Position numbers and translations under genes: made by a program. 64,000 bases of DNA from Clostridium sp. AM30-24 (lineage in GTDB: Bacteria > Bacillota > Clostridia > Lachnospirales > Lachnospiraceae): assembly GCF_003480435.1 (NCBI RefSeq), contig NZ_QUJB01000001.1:124001-188000 (forward strand), given 5' to 3'. Under the pieces are notes generated by a model. That model made no database searches. It was not told the DNA's origin and was given only the letters and a program-made list of their open reading frames with translations. The stretch's first letter is position 1. Each line of letters starts with the position of its first letter. Below are positions 34,030-42,630 of the stretch, piece after piece.

Positions 34030-34277
34030 TCTGTACATTTAGAGTGGATTTATCCGTAAAATGATGGAAAATCCGAATTGTGCGTATTTCAGAAAAAACT
34101 TTTTTTGTCGTAAGAGCGAAAAATATTATGTAAACTGTCCGTGAGATAAAAACACTTGACAAGAATTTGTGTTTTTACGCTTCCGGAGAAGAGCAGAGAA
34201 AAAGAACTAAAAAGAACAAAAAACAGCGATGAACACATCGCAAAAAAACGTGAGAAATGTAGGTAAAATAAGGCTTT

Positions 34278-36143
34278 ATGAGAAAGTTAGCGTTAAGTGA
34301 TGAAATTTTATTAACGGTTCAACAACCCGCCAGATACATTGGCGGAGAGGTGAACTGCGTCATGAAAGATCCGTCCACTGTGGACATCCGGTTTGCCATG
34401 TGTTTTCCGGATGTATACGATATCGGAATGTCCCATCTGGGAATCCAGATTCTTTATGATATGTTTAACAAGTACGAGGACGTGTACTGTGAGCGCGTAT
34501 ACTCCCCGTGGACGGACCTTGATAAGATCATGAGGGAGAAACATATCCCATTATTTGCCCTTGAGTCCCAGGACCCGGTGAAGGAGTTTGATTTCCTTGG
34601 AATCACGCTTCAGTATGAGATGTGTTACACGAATATTTTACAGGTGCTGGAGCTTTCCGGCATTCCGCTTCACGCGGAGGATCGTACCTGGGAGGATCCG
34701 GTCGTCATCGGTGGAGGTCCGTGTTCCTACAACCCGGAGCCGATCGCGGTGTTCTTTGATATGTTTTATATCGGAGAGGGAGAAGTCTCCTACCGGAAGC
34801 TTCTTGATATCTACAAGGAGTCCAGAAAGAACGGGGATTCCAGACAGGAGTTCTTAAGAAAGGCAGCGGGAATTCCGGGAATCTATGTTCCGTCTTTATA
34901 CGAAGTGACATATGAGGAAGACGGCACGATCAGGAGCTTTCTGCCGACAGCGCCGGGGGTGCCGGAGAAGGTAGAAAAGCAGCTTGTTATGGAAATGACA
35001 GAGTCCGTCTACCCGGAGAAACCGCTGGTTCCGTTTATCAAGGCGACCCAGGACCGCGTGGTTCTTGAGATCATGCGCGGCTGCATCCGCGGCTGCCGTT
35101 TCTGTCAGGCGGGGATGATCTACCGTCCGGTCCGCGAGAAGAACGTAGAACGCTTAAAAGAGCTGGCTTATAGGATGTTAAAGAATACGGGACATGAGGA
35201 GATTTCCTTAAGCTCCTTAAGTTCCAGTGACTACAGAAGTCTGGAAGAACTTGTGACATTCCTGATCGATACCTTCCACGGCAAAGGCGTAAACGTGTCC
35301 CTGCCGTCCCTGCGTATCGATGCCTTCTCCCTTGACGTTATGAGCAAGGTTCAGGATGTCAAGAAGAGCAGCCTGACCTTCGCACCGGAGGCGGGTTCCC
35401 AGAGACTGAGAAATGTTATCAATAAGGGACTGACAGAGGAAGATATCTTAAACGGCTCCGCACTGGCATTCCAGGGCGGATGGAACCGTGTAAAGCTGTA
35501 TTTTATGCTGGGTCTTCCGACAGAGACCGTGGAAGATATGGAAGGGATCGCCCTGCTTTCCGAGAAGATCGCGGAGAAGTACTACGAGATCCCGAAGGAC
35601 AAGCGAAACGGAAAGGTACAGGTCGTTGCGAGTACGTCATTCTTTGTTCCGAAGCCGTTTACCCCGTTCCAGTGGGCGCAGATGAGTACAAAAGAGGAGT
35701 TCCTCGGAAAAGCCCGCATTGTAAACCACAAGATGCACGAGATGCTGAACCACAAGAGCTTAAAATACAACTGGCATGAGGCGGACGTGACGGTCCTCGA
35801 GGGCGTTCTTGCCCGTGGAGACCGGAAGGTCGCTGCTGTCATTGAGGAGGCCTACAGACAGGGCGCGCTCTATGACGCATGGTCTGAGAGCTTTCACAAT
35901 GAGATCTGGATGAATGCCTTTGAGACATGCGGCGTGGACATCGATTTCTATACGACGAGAGCACGCTCCCTCGATGAGGTATTCCCGTGGGATTTCATCG
36001 ACACAGGTGTGACGAAGGAATTCTTAAAGAGAGAGTGGATCAATGCCACAAAAGAGACTGTCACCCCAAACTGCAGAATGCGCTGTTCCGGCTGTGGTGT
36101 GAGAAGATTTGGAGGAGGTGTCTGTTATGAAGATCAGAATTAA
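34278..36143 (+). CDS. B12-binding-domain radical SAM protein (TIGR03960 type)
   Basis: A 621-residue radical SAM enzyme. An N-terminal cobalamin-binding-like domain ('FPDVYDIGMSHLGIQILYDM') is followed by the 4Fe-4S motif C-x3-C-x2-C at C269, C273 and C276 in 'MRGCIRGCRFCQAG' and by a radical SAM barrel ('LPSLRIDAFSLDVM', 'LTFAPEAGSQRLR'). The C-terminus has clustered cysteines ('CRMRCSGCGVRRFGGGVC'). The biochemical role of this family is not established. Its first ~100 bases are unusually AT-rich and come from the integrated element; the upstream promoter must also be element-borne. It overlaps the next gene by 17 bases. Confidence 0.9.
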   Translation: MRKLALSDEILLTVQQPARYIGGEVNCVMKDPSTVDIRFAMCFPDVYDIGMSHLGIQILYDMFNKYEDVYCERVYSPWTDLDKIMREKHIPLFALESQDPVKEFDFLGITLQYEMCYTNILQVLELSGIPLHAEDRTWEDPVVIGGGPCSYNPEPIAVFFDMFYIGEGEVSYRKLLDIYKESRKNGDSRQEFLRKAAGIPGIYVPSLYEVTYEEDGTIRSFLPTAPGVPEKVEKQLVMEMTESVYPEKPLVPFIKATQDRVVLEIMRGCIRGCRFCQAGMIYRPVREKNVERLKELAYRMLKNTGHEEISLSSLSSSDYRSLEELVTFLIDTFHGKGVNVSLPSLRIDAFSLDVMSKVQDVKKSSLTFAPEAGSQRLRNVINKGLTEEDILNGSALAFQGGWNRVKLYFMLGLPTETVEDMEGIALLSEKIAEKYYEIPKDKRNGKVQVVASTSFFVPKPFTPFQWAQMSTKEEFLGKARIVNHKMHEMLNHKSLKYNWHEADVTVLEGVLARGDRKVAAVIEEAYRQGALYDAWSESFHNEIWMNAFETCGVDIDFYTTRARSLDEVFPWDFIDTGVTKEFLKREWINATKETVTPNCRMRCSGCGVRRFGGGVCYEDQN

Positions 36144-36855
36144 GTTTTCCAAGCAGGGAGCGATGAAGTTCATCGGACATCTCGACACGATGCGCTATTT
36201 CCAGAAGGCCATGCGCCGCGCGGATGTGGATATCCGCTATTCCGAAGGTTTCTCCCCGCACCAGATCATGTCCTTTGCGGCACCGCTCGGTGTGGGACTT
36301 ACCGGAAGCGGCGAGTATCTGGATATCGAGGTGTTATCCACGGACTCTTCCGCGGAGATGGTGAAGCGGCTGAACGACACGATGGTGGAAGGCGTTGAGG
36401 TATTGAGCTACCGGAAACTGCCGGATGACGCGGAAAACGCCATGTCCATCGTTGCGGCATGTGATTATACCATCGTCCTGAGAGACGATTACGAGAACGG
36501 ACTTTCCATGACAGCGGAAGAATTCTACAACGGAATTCTTGATTTCATCGAAAACGGAAACCTGAATATCGTGAAAAAGACGAAAAAGGGCGAGAAGGAG
36601 ATGGACTTAAAGCCTCTGATCTACGAGGCACACCGCGGGGCGGACGGAAACGGACTCTTCCTGCAGCTTTCTTCTGGAAGTGCTGCGAACGTAAAGCCGG
36701 AGCTGGTCCTCGAGGCATACTGTAAGTCTCTGGGAAAAGAATATCCGCAGTTCGCGTTCCGCATCAATCGTGAGGAAGTTTACGCGGACGCGGGAGAACA
36801 TGACTTTGTGACTCTGGAATCCTTCGGAGAAGAAATTGGAGAACATGTTGGATAA
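36127..36855 (+). CDS. DUF2344 / TIGR03936 radical-SAM-linked protein
   Basis: A 242-residue protein of the family that always follows or is fused to TIGR03960-type radical SAM proteins. The family opening 'IRIKFSKQGAMKFIGHLDTMRYFQKAMRRADV' and 'YSEGFSPHQIMSFAAPLGVG' are plain. The ATG at 36127 is chosen because GGAGGAGG lies 8 bases upstream, inside the end of the preceding gene. The function is unproven; a partner role for the radical SAM enzyme in RNA or ribosome modification is a common guess. It ends inside the start of the RNase G gene. Confidence 0.88.
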   Translation: MKIRIKFSKQGAMKFIGHLDTMRYFQKAMRRADVDIRYSEGFSPHQIMSFAAPLGVGLTGSGEYLDIEVLSTDSSAEMVKRLNDTMVEGVEVLSYRKLPDDAENAMSIVAACDYTIVLRDDYENGLSMTAEEFYNGILDFIENGNLNIVKKTKKGEKEMDLKPLIYEAHRGADGNGLFLQLSSGSAANVKPELVLEAYCKSLGKEYPQFAFRINREEVYADAGEHDFVTLESFGEEIGEHVG

Positions 36856-38137
36856 ACTGATCATTACGGCACTGCGCGGGAAGACCGCCGCAGTGCTTTT
36901 TAAAGATGGACATGCTGCCCAGATCGACTTTGAGCCGGAGGCGGCGGAGGAAGAGACCGGCGTGATCTTTGTCGGGAAAGTAAAGAATATTTCAAAGAAC
37001 ATCAATGCGGCTTTTGTGGAGTACCGGCCGGGTGTCAACGGTTTTTACAGCCTGAAGGAAAATGCGCGTCCGATCTACGCGGACGGGAAGACGGAACATG
37101 GACCTTTAAAAGCAGGGGATGAGATCCTGGTGCAGGTGGAACGGTCCGCGGTGAAGACGAAGGACGCGGTGCTGACCTCAAATCTTACGCTGACAGGGCA
37201 GACGGCGGTTCTGAGTGCCGGGAAAAGTTCTCTTGGAATTTCCGCGAAGATCCGGGATAAGGAATGGCGAGATGCGGTAAAACGGCGCTGGGAGGCGACA
37301 GAACACGGAGACTGCGGTCTTGTCGTCAGGACGAACGGAGAGGCGGCTGGAATCGATAAGGTGTTTAAGGAGTTTGCAGCGCTTTATGAACGGTATCTGG
37401 TGATCTGTAAAGCAGCGGCAAGCCGGACCTGTTACAGTGTGCTGTATCGGCCGGAGAGTTTTGCGGTTCGTGCGGTCCGGGATCTGAAGATCTGTGATGG
37501 ACTGGAAGTTGTCACGGATCTGCCGGAAGTTTATAAAGAACTGCAGGATGCGTTAGGGATTACAGACAGCAGGGCGGCGGAGAATTCCGGGACAGCAGCG
37601 GATTCTGAGGCAACAGAAAGCTCTGCAGCAACAGCGGATTCCACAGCGGTTGATTCTGCAAAGATGGCATGTTCCATGGCAGCAGGAATGCCATCACTCA
37701 GACTTTATACGGATGATTTTCCACTCACAGCCCTCTACCATCTGGAGACGATCCTGTCCCAGGCGCTCTCAAAGACGGTCTGGTTAAAATCTGGCGGAAA
37801 TCTTGTGATCGAGCCTACAGAGGCGCTCACAGTCATTGATGTAAATACGGCTAAGAGTATTTCAAAGAAGACGTCCGAAGAGACATACCTGAAGACAAAT
37901 CTGGAAGCGGCGGGGGAGATCGCTGTCCAGCTCCGTCTCAGGAATCTCTCCGGGATCATTATTGTGGACTTTATTGATATGAAGGATGAGGAGAGCCGGA
38001 AGACACTTCTCGCAGCATTGCGGCGCGCTGTCACAGCAGACCCGGTGAAGACCGTACTTGTAGACATGACATCGCTTGGCCTTGTGGAACTCACGAGAAA
38101 GAAGATCCGCAGACCGCTGCATGAACAGGTACGGTGA
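36836..38137 (+). CDS. rng: RNase E/G family ribonuclease
   Basis: A 433-residue RNase G-like endonuclease, acting in RNA turnover and rRNA maturation. An S1 domain lies at about residues 35-120 ('IFVGKVKNISKNINAAFVEYRPGVNGFY'). The DNase I-like catalytic part keeps D335 ('VIDVNTAKS') and D378 ('IIVDFIDMKDEESR'). It starts at TTG (36836), with GGAG 6 bases upstream; the ATG at 36845 is poorly spaced. Two oddities: a Ser/Ala/Thr-rich insert of about 40 residues (about 247-285) between S1/RNase H-like parts and the core, and an early C-terminus without the CPxCxG zinc-link of E. coli RNase E/G. Related clostridial proteins are also short. Confidence 0.87.
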   Translation: MENMLDKLIITALRGKTAAVLFKDGHAAQIDFEPEAAEEETGVIFVGKVKNISKNINAAFVEYRPGVNGFYSLKENARPIYADGKTEHGPLKAGDEILVQVERSAVKTKDAVLTSNLTLTGQTAVLSAGKSSLGISAKIRDKEWRDAVKRRWEATEHGDCGLVVRTNGEAAGIDKVFKEFAALYERYLVICKAAASRTCYSVLYRPESFAVRAVRDLKICDGLEVVTDLPEVYKELQDALGITDSRAAENSGTAADSEATESSAATADSTAVDSAKMACSMAAGMPSLRLYTDDFPLTALYHLETILSQALSKTVWLKSGGNLVIEPTEALTVIDVNTAKSISKKTSEETYLKTNLEAAGEIAVQLRLRNLSGIIIVDFIDMKDEESRKTLLAALRRAVTADPVKTVLVDMTSLGLVELTRKKIRRPLHEQVR

Positions 38138-38252
38138 GTCCGGGAAAAGGACTGCCGGGTACGGAAGAGCCGGATAAACAGGTCCGGAGAACGGATGCAG
38201 GAAACGTTATTGTTCGGCCATAACGAAAAATATCGAAATTGCGAAAAAATGC

Positions 38253-38281
38253 TTGACAATGCAAGAACAGTTTGTTATAGT
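38253..38281 (+). promoter_or_regulatory. Promoter of the rplU-prp-rpmA operon
   Basis: TTGACA at 38253-38258 and TATAGT at 38276-38281 with exactly 17 bases between. It is a strong sigma-A type promoter and places the start of transcription at about 38288. Confidence 0.85.
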
Positions 38282-38284
38282 TTT

Positions 38285-38368
38285 ATAGTGTGCCGCACAG
38301 TGAGGTTTTCAAGGATTCCATGATGGAAGACACCATAACTGGCGAGTAATGATAATAGGAGGTGCAAT
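38285..38368 (+). promoter_or_regulatory. Likely L21 ribosomal-protein leader RNA
   Basis: The ~80-base leader before rplU contains GTGCCGCACAGTGAGG and paired segments CCATGATGG and GGTGTCTTCCATC-like complement (ATGGAAGACACC, 38321-38332), then AGGAGGTG before the ATG. Position and content fit the L21 leader known in Firmicutes, where excess L21 represses its own operon. Identified by position rather than by model search. Confidence 0.55.
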
Positions 38369-38677
38369 ATGTACGCGATTATTGCAACTGGCGGTAAGCA
38401 GTATAGAGTAGCCGAGGGCGACAGCATCAAGATCGAGAGAATTGACGCAGAGGTTGGTTCTGCAGTAACTTTTGATCAGGTTCTTGCTGTCAACAACGGA
38501 GAGCTTACAATCGGATGCCCGACCGTTGAGGGTGCAACAGTATCTGCAACAGTAGAGAAAGTTGGCAAGGGCAAAAAAGTTATCGTTTACAAGTATAAGC
38601 GCAAATCTGGCTACCATAAGAAAAATGGTCACAGACAGCTTTATACTCAGGTTAAGATTGAAAAGATCAATGCTTAA
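38369..38677 (+). CDS. rplU: 50S ribosomal protein L21
   Basis: A 102-residue L21 ('[20 protein letters not shown]', '[20 protein letters not shown]'), a 23S rRNA-binding large-subunit protein. The length is standard. AGGAGGTG precedes the ATG. First gene of the conserved rplU-prp-rpmA operon, with its own promoter and leader. Confidence 0.98.
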   Translation: MYAIIATGGKQYRVAEGDSIKIERIDAEVGSAVTFDQVLAVNNGELTIGCPTVEGATVSATVEKVGKGKKVIVYKYKRKSGYHKKNGHRQLYTQVKIEKINA

Positions 38678-38685
38678 TTAAGATT

Positions 38686-39015
38686 ATGATTCAGGTAAAT
38701 ATCCTGCGTGACAGGAACGAAGTAATAAAGGGAATCGATATCAATGGTCATGCTGGCTATGCAGAATACGGACAGGACGTGATTTGTGCTGCTGTTTCCG
38801 CACTGGTTCTCAACATGGCAAACTCCGTTGAAACATTTACGGACGATCACTTCGAAGGAAGTGTGGGGGAAGATGGTGGAAGCTTTTCTTTTTCCTTCCC
38901 GGACAAAATTAGTTCTGAGTCGCAGCTCCTCATGAAATCCCTGATTCTCGGACTCGAAAATATCCGGGATGAATATGGAGCAGAATATATCAAATTTCGA
39001 TTCAGGGAGGTGTAA
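38686..39015 (+). CDS. prp: Ribosomal-processing cysteine protease Prp
   Basis: A 109-residue Prp (YsxB) protease, which removes the N-terminal extension of L27 in Firmicutes. The catalytic His is in '[23 protein letters not shown]', with the Cys 12 residues later in '[10 protein letters not shown]', the family's fixed spacing. It lies between L21 and L27 as in other Firmicutes, 8 bases after rplU. The substrate extension is visible in the next gene. Confidence 0.96.
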   Translation: MIQVNILRDRNEVIKGIDINGHAGYAEYGQDVICAAVSALVLNMANSVETFTDDHFEGSVGEDGGSFSFSFPDKISSESQLLMKSLILGLENIRDEYGAEYIKFRFREV

Positions 39016-39019
39016 CGAT

Positions 39020-39310
39020 ATGTTTAAGATGAACCTTCAGTTATTTGCTCATAAGAAAGGTGTTGGTTCCACAAAGAACGGACGTGATTCTGAGTCCAAA
39101 CGCCTTGGAGCTAAGAGAGCAGACGGACAGTTCGTATTAGCTGGCAACATCCTTTACAGACAGCGCGGAACAAAGATTCACCCGGGTCTCAACGTAGGCA
39201 TCGGCGGTGATGATACTTTATTCGCTAAAGTTGACGGTGTTGTTAAGTTTGAGAGAAAGGGCAGAGACAAAAAGCAGGTTTCTGTATATCCTCAGGCAAT
39301 CAACGAATAA
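39020..39310 (+). CDS. rpmA: 50S ribosomal protein L27 with cleavable N-terminus
   Basis: A 96-residue L27. It begins '[20 protein letters not shown]'; the first nine residues are the extension cut by Prp after the LQLFA-like motif, which exposes the mature N-terminus that reaches the peptidyl-transferase centre. The ATG at 39020 follows GGGAGGTG. It starts 4 bases after the prp stop codon and is followed by a strong terminator. Confidence 0.97.
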   Translation: MFKMNLQLFAHKKGVGSTKNGRDSESKRLGAKRADGQFVLAGNILYRQRGTKIHPGLNVGIGGDDTLFAKVDGVVKFERKGRDKKQVSVYPQAINE

Positions 39311-39318
39311 TAACGATG

Positions 39319-39349
39319 AGCTCCATACTGGATGGTATGGAGCTTTTTT
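39319..39349 (+). terminator. Rho-independent terminator after rpmA
   Basis: AGCTCCATAC (39319-39328) and GTATGGAGCT (39335-39344) form a perfect 10-bp stem with a six-base loop, followed by a six-T run. Confidence 0.95.
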
Positions 39350-39443
39350 AAGATTTATGTGTAACAGTGAGACTTTGGATTCATGAAAAGAATAAGAAGC
39401 GGCACTGTTATATTTTTTAATTTTATTGAGAGGACGGTTTTCC

Positions 39444-40727
39444 ATGTTTACAGACAGTGCAAAAGTATATATCAGATCAGGAAACGGCGGAAACGGACAT
39501 GTGAGCTTCCGGCGTGAACTGTATGTTCCGAATGGAGGACCTGACGGCGGTGACGGCGGAAGAGGCGGAGACATCATCTTTGAAGTGGATGATGGACTGA
39601 ACACGCTTGTGGATTTCCGTCATGTAAGGAAGTATGCGGCCGAAAATGGCGAAGAGGGCGGAAAACGCCGCTGCCATGGCGCTGACGGAAAGGACCTGAT
39701 CGTCAGGGTCCCGGAAGGTACTGTCGTTAAGGACCTGGAAACCGGTAAGGTTATCACAGACATGTCCGGTGAAAATCGCCGGGAAGTGATCTTAAAGGGC
39801 GGTAAAGGCGGTCTTGGGAATATGCATTTTGCGACAGCAACCATGCAGGTTCCGAAATATGCCCAGCCGGGACAGCCGGGGCAGGAGCTCTGGGTACAGT
39901 TAGAGCTGAAGGTGATCGCAGATGTGGGACTCGTAGGGTTTCCGAATGTCGGAAAATCCACTCTGTTATCCCGTGTTTCCAACGCAAGACCGAAAATCGC
40001 GAATTATCATTTCACGACTTTGAACCCGCATCTCGGCGTAGTTAATTTAGGCGATGGCAACAGTTTTGTAATGGCGGATATCCCTGGCCTTATAGAGGGT
40101 GCGTCTGAGGGAGCCGGCCTTGGACATGAGTTTCTTCGCCATATCGAGCGCACGAAAGTCCTGCTTCATGTTGTAGACGCAGCTTCCGTTGAGGGACGTG
40201 ACCCGATCGAGGATGTCCATGCGATCATGGACGAGCTTTCCGCTTATAATCCAGAACTCTTAAAGCTGCCGCAGGCTATCGCAGCCAATAAGCTGGATGC
40301 AGTTTATGATGAGGGGGCGGATCCGCTCGCAGACTTAAAGAAAGAGTTCGAGCCGATGGGAATCCCGGTATTTGGAATTTCTGCTGTCAGCGGCGAAGGT
40401 GTAAATGATCTTCTCTACTATCTCTATGATGTGATCAGGAAGACAGACCGTACGCCGAAGATCTTTGAGAAAGAATTTGAGATCGAGTATGTGGGTGACC
40501 GTTCGCTTCCTTATACTGTTGAGAAGGATGAAGAGGGCATCTATGTGGTTGAGGGGCCGAGAATCGAGAAGATGCTTGGTTACACGAACCTTGATTCTGA
40601 GAAGGGCTTTGATTTCTTCCAGAAATTCTTAAAGCAGTCCGGAATCCTTGCCGATCTTGAAAAGGCGGGAATTCAGGAAGGCGATACGGTCCGCATGTAC
40701 GGACTCGTATTTGACTACTATAAATAA
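39444..40727 (+). CDS. obgE: GTPase ObgE (CgtA)
   Basis: A 427-residue Obg GTPase, involved in late 50S assembly and stress control. The glycine-rich Obg domain (residues 1-158: 'GNGGNGHVSFRRE', 'GGPDGGDGGRGGDI') precedes the G domain with G1 'GFPNVGKST' at 165-173, G3 'DIPGL' and G4 'NKLD', and the C-terminal OCT domain (from about 345). The start 'MFTDSAKVYI' is chosen, with GAGAGGACGG upstream. The standard length for Clostridia with OCT domain. Confidence 0.97.
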   Translation: MFTDSAKVYIRSGNGGNGHVSFRRELYVPNGGPDGGDGGRGGDIIFEVDDGLNTLVDFRHVRKYAAENGEEGGKRRCHGADGKDLIVRVPEGTVVKDLETGKVITDMSGENRREVILKGGKGGLGNMHFATATMQVPKYAQPGQPGQELWVQLELKVIADVGLVGFPNVGKSTLLSRVSNARPKIANYHFTTLNPHLGVVNLGDGNSFVMADIPGLIEGASEGAGLGHEFLRHIERTKVLLHVVDAASVEGRDPIEDVHAIMDELSAYNPELLKLPQAIAANKLDAVYDEGADPLADLKKEFEPMGIPVFGISAVSGEGVNDLLYYLYDVIRKTDRTPKIFEKEFEIEYVGDRSLPYTVEKDEEGIYVVEGPRIEKMLGYTNLDSEKGFDFFQKFLKQSGILADLEKAGIQEGDTVRMYGLVFDYYK

Positions 40728-40801
40728 TGCATCGGATCTTCTCCGGGTGTCCGTATAAATGCCCGGAGACCATGCTTTTCCATATATGAAAAGGAGTTAC
40801 T

Positions 40802-41095
40802 ATGACCAGCAAACAGCGTTCCTATTTAAAGGGACTTGCAATGACCATGGATGCCGTTTTACAGATCGGCAAGTCCAGCCTCACACCGGAGATCACCAAA
40901 TCCGTCGAGGAAGCGTTAAACGCAAGAGAATTGATTAAGATCCATGTACTGAAGAACTGTGCGGATGACGGAAAAGACCTTGCGCAGATCCTTGCAGAGC
41001 GCACTCATTCCGAGGTTGTACAGGTCATCGGAAAGATGATCGTTCTGTATAAGCCGGCGAAGGAAGAGAAGGACAGAAAGATCATTCTTCCGTAA
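40802..41095 (+). CDS. yhbY: YhbY-family RNA-binding protein
   Basis: A 97-residue CRS1/YhbY-domain protein ('TSKQRSYLKGLAMTMDAVLQIGKSSLT', 'ALNARELIKIHVLKN', 'GKMIVLYKP'), associated with pre-50S particles. AAAAGGAG precedes the ATG. It lies between obgE and nadD as in many Firmicutes, fitting a ribosome-assembly gene block. Confidence 0.95.
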   Translation: MTSKQRSYLKGLAMTMDAVLQIGKSSLTPEITKSVEEALNARELIKIHVLKNCADDGKDLAQILAERTHSEVVQVIGKMIVLYKPAKEEKDRKIILP

Positions 41096-41165
41096 ACAGT
41101 GTGACGATCGCGGCAATCCGGGACTGTTTGACGTCCGGATTGTGCGCGGGCAAAGGGGGGATACG

Positions 41166-41777
41166 ATGAGACGCATCGGTATTCTTGGGGGAACATTTGA
41201 TCCGGTCCACAACGGTCACCTGCTTCTTGGGGAACAGGCGTATCGGGAGTATGGACTGGATGAGATCTGGTTTATGCCGTCCCATGTTCCGCCGCACAAA
41301 AAAGATCATCTTATCACGGATGGGGCGGCGCGCATCAGGATGCTGGAGCTTGCCACGGAATCAATCCCGTATTTTACTGTCTCTGATTTTGAGATGGGAC
41401 GGGAAGGGAACACCTACACGGCGCAGACTCTGGCACTCTTAAAAGAGGCATATCCGGATATAGAGGTCTATTTTATCATAGGGGCAGATTCCCTGTACCA
41501 GCTGGAATCCTGGTATCATCCGGAACAGGTGATGGCGCAGGCTGTGCTTCTGGTATCCGGAAGAACCTACGAGGACGGTGGTGTGCCGCTTGAGGATAAG
41601 GTTGCTTACTTCAATGAGAAGTACAACGCGGATATTCGGATCCTTCATAATCCAAAGATCGACGTGGCGTCCGCGGATATCCGGAAAAAGGCGGCAGAAG
41701 GCAGGGATCTTTCAAAAGACATGCCGGCGGCTGTGGCGGAGTATATCAGAGAGACAGGCCTGTATCTGACAAAATAG
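41166..41777 (+). CDS. nadD: Nicotinate-nucleotide adenylyltransferase NadD
   Basis: A 203-residue NadD, which converts nicotinate mononucleotide and ATP to deamido-NAD in NAD synthesis. 'GILGGTFDPVHNGHLLL' holds the nucleotidyltransferase HxGH motif, followed by 'IWFMPSHVPPHKKD' and the late 'VASADIRKKAAEGRD' version of the ISSTxIR motif. AAGGGGGGA precedes the ATG at 41166. yqeK follows, its usual partner. Confidence 0.96.
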   Translation: MRRIGILGGTFDPVHNGHLLLGEQAYREYGLDEIWFMPSHVPPHKKDHLITDGAARIRMLELATESIPYFTVSDFEMGREGNTYTAQTLALLKEAYPDIEVYFIIGADSLYQLESWYHPEQVMAQAVLLVSGRTYEDGGVPLEDKVAYFNEKYNADIRILHNPKIDVASADIRKKAAEGRDLSKDMPAAVAEYIRETGLYLTK

Positions 41778-41901
41778 TCTGCCGGATATTCCGGTATCAT
41801 GACGGTGCATCAGACGCGGGAAAAGAACATGCGGAAACAGATGACCCGCATCTCACAGCAAAAATGCCGGGGCATTCTTGAATTCAGAAAGAAGATTCAT
41901 T

Positions 41902-42630
41902 ATGGATAGTCGTGTACCTGAAATCAGAAAACATTTAAAGAAAAAACTCGATGCGTACCGCTATGAGCATACGCTTGGCGTGGAATTTACCTGCCAGGCA
42001 CTTGCGATGCGATATGGGTACGATCTTGATAAAGCCGATCTTGCGGGACTCCTGCATGATTCGGCAAAGCGTTTTGAGGATCCGGTCATGCTTCAAAAAT
42101 GTCTGGACCGCAATATTCCGGTGACTGCCGAGGAAGAGAGGGATCCGTCCCTGCTTCACGCAAAACTCGGGGCATGGATGGCGGAACATAAATACGAGGT
42201 GGATGATCCGGAGATCTTAAGCGCGATCACCTGCCATACGACGGGAAAGCCGGGCATGAGCCTGCTCGACAAGATCCTCTATGTGGCAGATTACATTGAA
42301 CCGAGACGATCCAAGGCGGCCAACCTTACGGCTATGCGGAAGCTTGCGTTCATCGATCTTGACGAGGCGTGCCTCGAGATTATGGAGAGCATTCTTGTAT
42401 ATTTAAAAAGTACGGGCTGCCAGATCGATCCGATGACAGAGGCGGCGTGTGAGGATATGCGCCGTGTCGTTTCGGAAAGGAAGAAAGAGACAGCCGGAGA
42501 GGCATCAGCCGTGACCGGAATAACCCATCAGGACAAGGAGGAACAATCAGTTGAATCAGTCAAAAGAAATGGTAAAACTTGCAGTCGAGGCTTTGGAAGA
42601 GAAAAAAGGCGAAGACGTAAAAATTATTGA
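41902..42630 (+). CDS. yqeK: YqeK HD-domain hydrolase (Ap4A hydrolase type)
   Basis: A 242-residue HD-superfamily protein. Metal ligands are in 'YRYEHTLGVEFTCQALA', 'AGLLHDSAKRF' (the HD pair) and 'CHTTGKPGMSLLDKILYVADYIEP'. YqeK enzymes split diadenosine tetraphosphate. The family is about 190 residues; here the C-terminus is longer because the frame runs 80 bases into rsfS before its stop codon, giving a basic tail ('RGFGREKRRRRKNY') that is merely the rsfS start read in another frame. AGAAAGAAG lies upstream of the ATG chosen. Confidence 0.92.
   Translation: MDSRVPEIRKHLKKKLDAYRYEHTLGVEFTCQALAMRYGYDLDKADLAGLLHDSAKRFEDPVMLQKCLDRNIPVTAEEERDPSLLHAKLGAWMAEHKYEVDDPEILSAITCHTTGKPGMSLLDKILYVADYIEPRRSKAANLTAMRKLAFIDLDEACLEIMESILVYLKSTGCQIDPMTEAACEDMRRVVSERKKETAGEASAVTGITHQDKEEQSVESVKRNGKTCSRGFGREKRRRRKNY

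Larger units (their letters stand above)
25580..34277. mobile_element. Decayed integrative element inserted in the 5' end of a radical SAM gene
   Basis: The span lies between two copies of the first ~138 bases of the same gene (25442-25579 and 34278-34415), the pattern left by site-specific integration into a gene's 5' end. A truncated tyrosine recombinase (33634-34029) sits close to the right junction. The inside is lower in GC than the flanks, holds mostly short, broken or duplicated reading frames, and no conjugation, replication or phage structural genes are recognisable. I read it as a degenerate integrative or mobilisable island that has lost its core. The exact crossover within the shared 138 bases cannot be fixed by eye. 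Confidence 0.75.

Noticed and set aside
25580..34277. Prophage
   Set aside because: No capsid, terminase, tail, lysis or replication genes are visible; only a recombinase fragment and cargo remain.
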